NCBI RefSeq assembly: GCF_014696315.1
Contig: NZ_JACJPX010000061.1
Span: 1-49,111, forward strand
Origin: Calothrix membranacea FACHB-236
GTDB taxonomy: Bacteria; Cyanobacteriota; Cyanobacteriia; Cyanobacteriales; Nostocaceae
Length of the DNA: 49,111 nucleotides
Direction of reading: 5' to 3'
Of the stretch, positions 43,172-49,111 are shown piece after piece (position 1 is the stretch's first letter; every line of letters starts with the position of its first letter). The notes beneath the pieces are model-generated. The model was not told the DNA's origin, made no database searches, and worked only from the letters and a program-made list of their open reading frames with translations. The position numbers and the translations under genes were made by a program.

Positions 43172-44011
43172 TCAACTAGGCTGATTCCCTGCGGCTTGTT
43201 GTACTTGTTCCACCGTCAAATCTAAAGCTTGGGCTACTTGTTCTACAGTCAATCCCAAAGCTAGGAACCTGGGTACAGCTTCTAACTTCGCTTCCTGTCT
43301 TCCTTCCTGCCTACCTTCTTGTCTACCTTCTTGTCTGCCTTCTTCCAAACCATCTTGCTTGATTGATTGATACATCCTTGTTTTTTTGAATTCTTCATCT
43401 ATACCTAACATTGCTGCCAACTCCTCTCGGCTTAGTCTGGTAAATTTGTACAACAGGATAGTTTCTATTAATTCTACAATTTGCTTTTTAGTTGTTTCAT
43501 CAGCCAGTTGATTTCTAGCTTGTAGAATTAGGTCTCTACCTCTGTCAATTGCGGTATCTTCACCTTCGATAATTAATTGCACAATGGCAACTTGAAGGGA
43601 ATTTTCTGTTGCTGTTCCTAGTTCATCTAAATAAATTCGTTGCACTTGGAAACTATCAAGCAATAAGCGATATGGTATTTGATCGTCTGGATCTAAACTG
43701 CGTTGGGGATAGATGACAACAGCACGCCAAAAATTTACAGATGGGTTTTGACGTAGGTAAAGAAATATTTCAGCAAAGAAGCGTCTATAAAAATTTGCGT
43801 CTTGCTGAAACTGGACTTCCGCAAAGTATAAGGGTTGATTTGCGGTTTCATTATTAGGTATAAACACCCCATCAATACGAAAGGCTGTTTCTTTCAGTTC
43901 GATTGACACAAATTCATAAGCGTTGGCGTTGGTAGTCGTATCGCCAATAATCGCAAAAAATATGCTGGGGAAAGCTTGAAATAAGCTATAAAAGATTTTG
44001 TCAGTTTGCAC
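43172..44011 (-). CDS. Rpn-family/DUF2887 nuclease-fold protein (279 aa)
   Basis: It belongs to the Rpn/DUF2887 group of PD-(D/E)xK proteins. MQTDKIFYSLFQAFPSIFF opens the domain; the catalytic core is FRIDGVFIP and YFAEVQFQ (D...ExQ), followed by RRFFAEIFLYLRQ. A tandem EGRQ repeat (about 229-245) precedes the C-terminal LGLTVEQVAQALDLTVEQVQ helix pair typical of this group. E. coli Rpn proteins promote recombination and cut DNA; most cyanobacterial members are unstudied. The start is GTG at 44011, fixed by the conserved N-terminus. Confidence 0.85.
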   Translation of the reverse strand: MQTDKIFYSLFQAFPSIFFAIIGDTTTNANAYEFVSIELKETAFRIDGVFIPNNETANQPLYFAEVQFQQDANFYRRFFAEIFLYLRQNPSVNFWRAVVIYPQRSLDPDDQIPYRLLLDSFQVQRIYLDELGTATENSLQVAIVQLIIEGEDTAIDRGRDLILQARNQLADETTKKQIVELIETILLYKFTRLSREELAAMLGIDEEFKKTRMYQSIKQDGLEEGRQEGRQEGRQEGRQEAKLEAVPRFLALGLTVEQVAQALDLTVEQVQQAAGNQPS

Positions 44012-44090
44012 GCCGATTTTAGCAGATTTACGTTTTTATTAAAGAGTATAATTTCGCGGTTCAAAGGTGAAGCACTCATCACCCAATACT

Positions 44091-44750
44091 TTACTTAAAC
44101 CAAGGTAGTAAGCTGAATGTACCGCGTTCGTACATGATGAATACCCCTAAGCCAATCAATACAAAAGGAACGATGTGCTTACCGTAGCGGCTTAAAATAT
44201 ATGCAATGGCAGAATGACGGCTTAAAAAATAAGCGATCGCACACCAAATTACTACCATCACAAAAAAAACTATTAAAATTACCCCCAAGCTGCTAAGGCT
44301 CTGACCAGCAAATAAGGGAATATATATACTGATATTGTCGCCACCATTGGCAATTGTGACGGCTGCTACTTTATAGGTATAAGGATGCAGAATACTCCAA
44401 ATGACAGCAAGTATGCGGTTATGGGGTGATGTTTGTGTAAAATCATCAGATACTGTTTGCACTTCTGTAGTATCTTCTTCTCTTTCTAGTAAGTGCTTAA
44501 TACCAATGGCGATGGGTAGTATTCCCAGTAATCCAATCCATTCTCGCGGTACTACTAAACCACCAAAAAATCCTGGTAAGCTAGCCAGAATAATCGCCGC
44601 AAAACCAAGGTACTGACCAATAAAAATATGTCGCCGCCGAAAGTTAGTATCTATTTGGGAAAAAAATAACAGTAGGATAAGTATGTCATCGATATTGGTA
44701 GCTGCAAAAGCAATTATTCCTTCTGTGAAAGCTGTACCAAGCTGGCTCAT
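44091..44750 (-). CDS. CadD-like cadmium-resistance family transporter A (219 aa)
   Basis: A membrane protein with about six hydrophobic segments. It has family hallmarks: AATNIDDILILLLFFSQ near the N-terminus, IFIGQYLGFAAIIL, GLLGILPIAIGIKHLL, TIANGGDNISIYIPLFA in the middle and PFVLIGLGVFIMYE at the end. The repeated N-x-D-D/N-G-x-D-N acidic motifs are shared with related metal-ion or LysE-type exporters. CadD in staphylococci confers cadmium resistance; the ion here is not known. It diverges from a paralogue that starts 104 bp away. Confidence 0.85.
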   Translation of the reverse strand: MSQLGTAFTEGIIAFAATNIDDILILLLFFSQIDTNFRRRHIFIGQYLGFAAIILASLPGFFGGLVVPREWIGLLGILPIAIGIKHLLEREEDTTEVQTVSDDFTQTSPHNRILAVIWSILHPYTYKVAAVTIANGGDNISIYIPLFAGQSLSSLGVILIVFFVMVVIWCAIAYFLSRHSAIAYILSRYGKHIVPFVLIGLGVFIMYERGTFSLLPWFK

Positions 44751-44854
44751 GGCGGCTGATGAAAATATACAATTTACACCATACCAAATTAAGAACTGCT
44801 AAACGTCAAATAAAATACTCTCGTAGTTAGGATGTTGGGTATATCCCTAAATAT

Positions 44855-45532
44855 ATGAGTGAGTTAATCACAACAATTAGCACTGCAATTGCTGCATTTA
44901 GTGCCACAAACATTGATGATATTGTAATTTTGTTGCTATTTTTTGCCCAAATTAATCCTAACTTCCGTCCTCGTCATATAATTTTTGGGCAATATTTAGG
45001 CTTCACTATATTAATACTTCTCAGTCTTCCTGGGTTTTTTGGAGGCTTAATTTTACCACCAAATTGGATTGGCTTACTGGGCTTACTGCCTTTATCTATT
45101 GGTATTAGTAGCTTGGTAAATTGGCAAGAAAACTCGACGGAAGAATTAGTAACAGAAATTGCAGACTCTGGAGATTCTAATATTGCAATTGTGGCATCAC
45201 TGACTGTTGCTAATGGCAGCGATAATATTAGTGTTTATGTAACTTTATTTGCTAACAATAATTTAGAAAATTTACTGATAATTATTGCTCTATTCTTTCT
45301 GCTTTTAGGAATATGGTGTTACGCTACATACCAACTAACCCATCAGAAAATGATAGCGAATTTCTTAATTCGCTATGGCAACAACATCGTGCCTTTTGTT
45401 CTGATGGGATTAGGTGCTTTTATTGTATTGAAGAGTCAAGCTTTAAGCCTAATCAAGCTAGGTGCTAGTTGTCTTTGTTTGTCGATTTTGTTAAAAAATC
45501 ATGAAAATGCCCAGGAAGTTGAAAAAAATTAG
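44855..45532 (+). CDS. CadD-like cadmium-resistance family transporter B (225 aa)
   Basis: A paralogue of the divergent neighbour. The same landmarks appear: AFSATNIDDIVILLLFFAQ, IFGQYLGFTILIL, GLLGLLPLSIGISSLV, LTVANGSDNISVYVTLFA and PFVLMGLGAFIVL. The central cytoplasmic loop is shorter and more acidic than in copy A (about 90-110), and a further hydrophobic segment lies at the C-terminus. It converges with cysK, with only 3 bp between the two stops. The 104-bp spacer should hold both promoters of the pair. Confidence 0.85.
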   Translation: MSELITTISTAIAAFSATNIDDIVILLLFFAQINPNFRPRHIIFGQYLGFTILILLSLPGFFGGLILPPNWIGLLGLLPLSIGISSLVNWQENSTEELVTEIADSGDSNIAIVASLTVANGSDNISVYVTLFANNNLENLLIIIALFFLLLGIWCYATYQLTHQKMIANFLIRYGNNIVPFVLMGLGAFIVLKSQALSLIKLGASCLCLSILLKNHENAQEVEKN

Positions 45533-45535
45533 GCA

Positions 45536-46498
45536 TTAGACTTTACTTAACCATTCGCTTTCCTCTGGATCTCTAAACAATGAGGTGCTGAGGTAGCGTT
45601 CGCCGAAGCTAGGCTGCACCATCACAATCAAACGTCCCTCATTTTCTGGGCGCTGGGCGACTACAAGCGCTGCATACAAAGCTGCACCCGCAGAAATACC
45701 TGATAGTAATCCTTCTTCTTTGGCTAACCGACGGCTATAAGATATCGCCTGTTCATCCGTTACCTCAATCACTTCATCAACGAGATCTGGACGGTAAATT
45801 GCTGGCACAAATCCGGGGCCAATTCCTTGAATCTTATGGGGGCCTGGTTTACCACCTGCTAAGACAGGGCTGTTGCTAGGCTCAACGGCGATCGCTTTAA
45901 AACTGGGTTTACGTTGTTTAAGAACTTCAGAAACGCCTGTAATCGTCCCGCCTGTACCAACTCCGGCGATGAGGATATCTATCTGTCCATCTGTATCAGC
46001 CCAGATTTCTTCGGCGGTAGTTAAAGCATGAACTTTGGGATTGGCGGGGTTGCGGAACTGCTGCAACATATAAGCGTTGGGTGTTTTGGCAACGATTTCC
46101 TCAGCTCGAGCGATCGCTCCCCGCATCCCTTCAACCCCAGGAGTTAACTCTAATTGCGCGCCATAGGCTTTGAGCATAGCGCGGCGTTCCTGGCTCATCG
46201 TGTCAGGCATGGCTAGAATAAGATGGTAGCCTTTGGCGGCGGCTACCATTGCTAAGGCAATCCCTGTATTACCGGAGGTTGGTTCTACCAAAATGGTTTT
46301 TCCTGGCTCAATCCAACCGCTTTTTTCCGCCGCTTCCACCATGCTGACACCAATTCTGTCTTTTACAGAAGACGCTGGGTTCATGCTTTCTAGCTTCACC
46401 ACAATCTGAGCAACTGCACCCGCAGCTTGGGGAATCTTATTTAATTGAACTAAAGGAGTCCGTCCGACTAACTGTGTAATATCTTTGGCTATCCGCAT
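45536..46498 (-). CDS. cysK: Cysteine synthase (O-acetylserine sulfhydrylase, 320 aa)
   Basis: A PLP enzyme that makes cysteine from O-acetylserine and sulfide. Lys46 in SSVKDRIG is the Schiff-base lysine, TSGNTG binds substrate and phosphate, and [10 protein letters not shown] is the PLP phosphate loop. [15 protein letters not shown] and SGISAGAAL are further CysK blocks. Length is normal for CysK. GGAG lies about nine bases before the ATG. An Rrf2 regulator gene ends 19 bp upstream on the same strand, and cysE diverges beyond it. Together they cover both steps from serine to cysteine. Confidence 0.95.
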   Translation of the reverse strand: MRIAKDITQLVGRTPLVQLNKIPQAAGAVAQIVVKLESMNPASSVKDRIGVSMVEAAEKSGWIEPGKTILVEPTSGNTGIALAMVAAAKGYHLILAMPDTMSQERRAMLKAYGAQLELTPGVEGMRGAIARAEEIVAKTPNAYMLQQFRNPANPKVHALTTAEEIWADTDGQIDILIAGVGTGGTITGVSEVLKQRKPSFKAIAVEPSNSPVLAGGKPGPHKIQGIGPGFVPAIYRPDLVDEVIEVTDEQAISYSRRLAKEEGLLSGISAGAALYAALVVAQRPENEGRLIVMVQPSFGERYLSTSLFRDPEESEWLSKV

Positions 46499-46517
46499 AA
46501 GGGGTACTCCTGCGTAA

Positions 46518-46985
46518 CTAAATGTAATACATGGGACTCTGCTGTAAACGAGCCTCTCTTTGCTGGCATAAATCTTGGAGTGTGTAGCTATTTAAAACCT
46601 GAATTGAGGCTGTATTAGCTTGCTCCCAAACTTCCAGCACTAAACTCCTTTCTAGAGTGGGAGATGTGGAGCTGTCTTTGTCTTTGCGCTCACCTTCTAC
46701 CACCGTGACAATCTCCAGTAAGGTAATTTGCCAAGGCTCACGAACTAAAACGAAACCGCCTTTCGAGCCACGTTGACTCTGCACCACACCAGCACGCCGC
46801 AGGTTGGTCAAAATTTGTTCTAGATAACGTTCTGGTATGGGCTGTTTGGCGGTGATTTCGCTCATCGTGAGAGGAACTTTTTTGCTGTGGTTGCTTGCTA
46901 ACTCTAAAAGTGCCAGCAGAGCATATTCAACTTTGGAAGACAGATCCAGGAGAGCGTAGTTTTGGCTATTCAAGTCTGTACTCAC
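46518..46985 (-). CDS. Rrf2-family transcriptional regulator, CymR-like (155 aa)
   Basis: A winged-helix Rrf2 protein: [45 protein letters not shown] with the characteristic wing, and [10 protein letters not shown]. Only one cysteine is present (LCQQ near residue 141), so it lacks the three-Cys iron-sulfur site of IscR/NsrR and is closer to the cysteine regulator CymR type. It starts with GTG at 46985 (a TTG a few codons later is possible). It lies immediately upstream of cysK (19 bp) and diverges from cysE, which it probably regulates. Confidence 0.88.
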   Translation of the reverse strand: MSTDLNSQNYALLDLSSKVEYALLALLELASNHSKKVPLTMSEITAKQPIPERYLEQILTNLRRAGVVQSQRGSKGGFVLVREPWQITLLEIVTVVEGERKDKDSSTSPTLERSLVLEVWEQANTASIQVLNSYTLQDLCQQREARLQQSPMYYI

Positions 46986-47188
46986 TATACTACCGTTGGT
47001 CGATGGATTTACCGGGTTTTATGTGAAACTAAATATTACTGCTTAAACGCAACGTAATCTACCTCACAAATACACCTATTTTTATCGATTTACCGTAGAT
47101 TATCTTATAAAATTCAGATAAATAGTCTGAATATTTCAGAAAAATTTCAGAACCTCCCACCAACAACCATCTCACCCACAACTGATGT

Positions 47189-47914
47189 ATGTTGCTAACT
47201 GATTTGCGAACAATTTATGAGCGCGATCCAGCTGCTCGTAACTGGCTAGAGGTATTGTTTTGTTACCCTGGGCTGCAAGCCTTGCTATTTCATCGCCTAG
47301 CCCACAGGCTCTATAAAATTGGGATTCCTGTCATACCGAGATTGATTTCCCATATCAGTCGGTTTCTCACTGGGATTGAAATTCACCCAGGTGCAGTAAT
47401 TGGTAAAGGTGTATTTATCGATCATGGAATGGGAGTAGTAATTGGCGAGACAGCAATTGTTGGCGATTATGCATTGATTTACCAAGGCGTAACCCTAGGC
47501 GGGACTGGAAAAGAAAGCGGTAAACGCCATCCCACATTAGGTAGCCATGTAGTTGTAGGCGCAGGTGCAAAAGTTTTGGGAAATATTCAATTAGGCGATC
47601 GCGTGCGTGTGGGAGCAGGTTCGGTAGTACTGCGAGACGTACCCAGCGATAGCACTATCGTCGGTATACCTGGAAGGATAACCCGCCAAAACAACCTCAG
47701 TGGCGATGTTCTGGCTCATGGTAAAGTCCGGGACGTAGAAGCCGAAGCCATCCGCGCCTTATTTGAAAGAGTGAAATCTTTAGAGAAACAGCTAGAACAG
47801 TTGCAAGGCGAGTCCAACTTTTCACCCATTCACGTACATATTCCCGAACCCCACCCCAGCACAACCGAGAGCGATCGCGTCATCGAAGATTTTCTAGATG
47901 GTGCGGGAATATAA
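47189..47914 (+). CDS. cysE: Serine O-acetyltransferase (241 aa)
   Basis: It acetylates serine with acetyl-CoA, the first committed step to cysteine. The N-terminal helical part is shorter than in E. coli CysE, as in the plant/cyanobacterial short type. The left-handed beta-helix is built of hexapeptide repeats: [30 protein letters not shown], and later [22 protein letters not shown]. His in IEIHPGA and the DHGMG region belong to the active site. The tail (about 195-241) has acidic and His-rich parts. It diverges from rrf2-cysK across a 203-bp spacer, and likely shares regulation with them. Confidence 0.95.
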   Translation: MLLTDLRTIYERDPAARNWLEVLFCYPGLQALLFHRLAHRLYKIGIPVIPRLISHISRFLTGIEIHPGAVIGKGVFIDHGMGVVIGETAIVGDYALIYQGVTLGGTGKESGKRHPTLGSHVVVGAGAKVLGNIQLGDRVRVGAGSVVLRDVPSDSTIVGIPGRITRQNNLSGDVLAHGKVRDVEAEAIRALFERVKSLEKQLEQLQGESNFSPIHVHIPEPHPSTTESDRVIEDFLDGAGI

Positions 47915-48055
47915 ATTTGTCATTTGTCATTTGGTAATGGGTAATTGGTAATTGGTGTTTGTTATTTTTCCCCCTGCTCCCTGCTCCCCTCCCTGCTTTT
48001 TCCCAGTCCCCAGTCCCCAGTCCCCAATCCCCAATCCCCAATCCCCAATCCCCAT
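47913..48055. repeat. TTTGTCA / GGTAATT / CCCCAAT short tandem repeats
   Basis: The same class as 42550-42720: TTTGTCATTTGTCATTTGG, GGGTAATTGGTAATT, CCCCCTGCTCCC and about seven CCCCAGT/CCCCAAT units. Confidence 0.85.
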
Positions 48056-48119
48056 TTCTTCCTGCTGTTCTCCATTTCCCTGTGTCTTAGATATTGTGGG
48101 ATAGAACAGGACTATAGGG

Positions 48120-48887
48120 ATGTTGCTCAAAATTTCTCTGGAATCTCCGCTATTTTTTTTACTAATAACTATTAGTTTTCTCTTAGTAACTTTTACTGCT
48201 TGGCTATCACCACAACCATTGGTATTAAAATCTTTTGGTTTTGAAGATGTTGTACAGGTACTCACTTTACCGTTGTTCATTTCTCTTTTATTAGAGCGTT
48301 CTTTAGAAGTTTTTATTACTACATGGCGCGGGCCGACTAAAGAACAGTTGGAAATTAGTATTCAACAACAAAACGCCCTAATTACCGAACGGCGAAAGTT
48401 GATTACAGAACAGCAACTACAAAATCAAAATCAGATACAGCCTTTAGACCCTAATCCCATTATTGTTAATGAGTCAGGCGGAAGCACTTTAGAACAGCAA
48501 CTGATTCAAGATTTTAGTCAAACTCCTGCAGAGGTACTGACAAAGTTACAACCCCATATTGATGATTTAACTGCACGAGTTAAGGATTTAAATGATAAAG
48601 AGCGAAAACGAATAGCTTATAAGTCAGATACTCGAATAATTGCTTTATGGACATCTTTATTATGCGGTTTATTAATCAGTGCGATTGGTATTCGCTCTAT
48701 TGAACCGCTAATTATTATTGATACAACTAACACTATTCAAATCAGTATATTTCGTTGTTTAGATGCCTTATTAACTGGCGGTTTAATTGCTGGCGGAAGC
48801 GAAGGAATCCATAAGTTCATCCAAGTTTTTACTGATTTTCTAGAAGCTACTTCTAACCAAGTTAAAGATAAGAGATTATCCGGTTAA
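48120..48887 (+). CDS. Membrane protein of unknown function with coiled coil (255 aa)
   Basis: I do not recognise the family. Hydrophobic segments lie at about 10-30 and 42-62, and again at about 176-195. Between them is a long helical, Gln-rich coiled-coil region (about 70-165, e.g. ISIQQQNALITERRKLITEQ). The last part contains GGLIAGGSEGIHKFIQVFTD, possibly a further re-entrant or membrane segment. AGGA lies seven bases before the ATG. The architecture suggests a scaffold or mechanosensory protein, but no function can be assigned. Confidence 0.75.
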   Translation: MLLKISLESPLFFLLITISFLLVTFTAWLSPQPLVLKSFGFEDVVQVLTLPLFISLLLERSLEVFITTWRGPTKEQLEISIQQQNALITERRKLITEQQLQNQNQIQPLDPNPIIVNESGGSTLEQQLIQDFSQTPAEVLTKLQPHIDDLTARVKDLNDKERKRIAYKSDTRIIALWTSLLCGLLISAIGIRSIEPLIIIDTTNTIQISIFRCLDALLTGGLIAGGSEGIHKFIQVFTDFLEATSNQVKDKRLSG

Positions 48888-48999
48888 GAGGCTCTTTTTA
48901 AAGCAATACAGTTCAGTTAAGAAAATTAATTGATAACAAAAGCAAAAAACTAGTTATACCAATTCAAATAATGTTTGCGACAAATCAATATATTCTAGA

Positions 49000-49031
49000 G
49001 GGCAAGGCAATGCCCATTGGTGTCAACTTAA
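49000..49031. repeat. Dispersed 32-bp repeat, right copy (inverted relative to left copy)
   Basis: Reverse complement of 70-101 with one mismatch. The spacer from 48888 to the window end shows no gene. Confidence 0.75.
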
Positions 49032-49061
49032 CGCGAAACCCGCTTTGTAGCAAGGTTTTTG

Positions 49062-49100
49062 CCCTCACCCCCAACCCCTCTCCCACCGGGAGAGGGGAGC
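49062..49100. repeat. CCCTCACCCCCAACCCCTC repeat with 10-bp hairpin
   Basis: CCCCTCTCCC (49075-49084) and GGGAGAGGGG (49088-49097) form a perfect stem around ACC. It is a widespread cyanobacterial intergenic repeat and may terminate transcripts of the gene ending at 48887. Confidence 0.75.
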
Positions 49101-49111
49101 AAGAGATTTAA

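Noticed and set aside
43172-44011. The Rpn/DUF2887 gene as an active transposase
   Set aside because: The family is nuclease-fold and has no terminal inverted repeats here. It looks like a stable, intact single gene.

Overview
The window reads as chromosome of a filamentous cyanobacterium, most likely order Nostocales. HIP1 octamers (GCGATCGC) are scattered through genes and spacers. Spacers carry 7-bp tandem repeats (CATTACT, GGGGAAT, CCCCAAT types) and short dispersed palindromes typical of Nostoc-like genomes. The gene content fits: plant-type [2Fe-2S] ferredoxin, biliverdin reductase, DUF1350, a Tll0287-type sensor, a PP2C/STAS pair and many TPR or pentapeptide proteins. I see no rRNA, tRNA, CRISPR array, intact transposase or prophage.

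Layout. (1) 0.3-7.8 kb: a minus-strand type I secretion operon (parvulin-like PPIase, ABC exporter with a degenerate cyclic-nucleotide-binding domain and a dead C39 domain, HlyD adaptor). It faces a divergent CAP-domain/RTX gene that is an obvious candidate substrate. (2) 8-22.5 kb: mixed envelope and metabolic genes: a secreted protein with an internal duplication, a small gene with a duplicated 3' end, a GH10-like protein, an M50 site-2 protease, an MBL-fold protein, a GT4 glycosyltransferase, an orphan PhnD-like lipoprotein, a haem-type sensor, a Ser/Thr kinase, a 1.3-kb AT-rich gap with a probable 36-aa membrane protein, and DUF1350. (3) 23-28.9 kb: signalling and stress: a receiver-PP2C phosphatase and a STAS protein that share a TTAA at their stops, an HTH-GrpE fusion, Dps, sulfiredoxin, SpoIID and ferredoxin. 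(4) 29.6-32 kb: bvdR, map and a small nuclease-fold gene in one direction. (5) 31.4-38.4 kb: an accessory stretch rich in palindromes, with a pentapeptide membrane protein, a 21-bp minisatellite, an AAA ATPase next to a TPR protein, a broken PIN-like toxin remnant and a Uma2 nuclease. (6) 38.4-44 kb: an EF-G-like GTPase with an altered G3 motif, a TPR protein, PsiE, a small protein whose ribosome binding site can be sequestered, and an Rpn-type nuclease. (7) 44-48 kb: two divergent CadD-like transporters beside rrf2-cysK and divergent cysE, a cysteine synthesis and metal-handling block. The last gene is an unknown membrane protein.

The most promising leads are the secretion operon with its divergent RTX substrate, the AAA-TPR pair in the repeat-rich accessory stretch, the Rrf2-CysK-CysE-CadD block, the HTH-GrpE fusion, the RBS-sequestering leader near 42.8 kb and the 36-aa membrane protein near 19.7 kb. 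All function calls come from reading motifs; no database search was possible.
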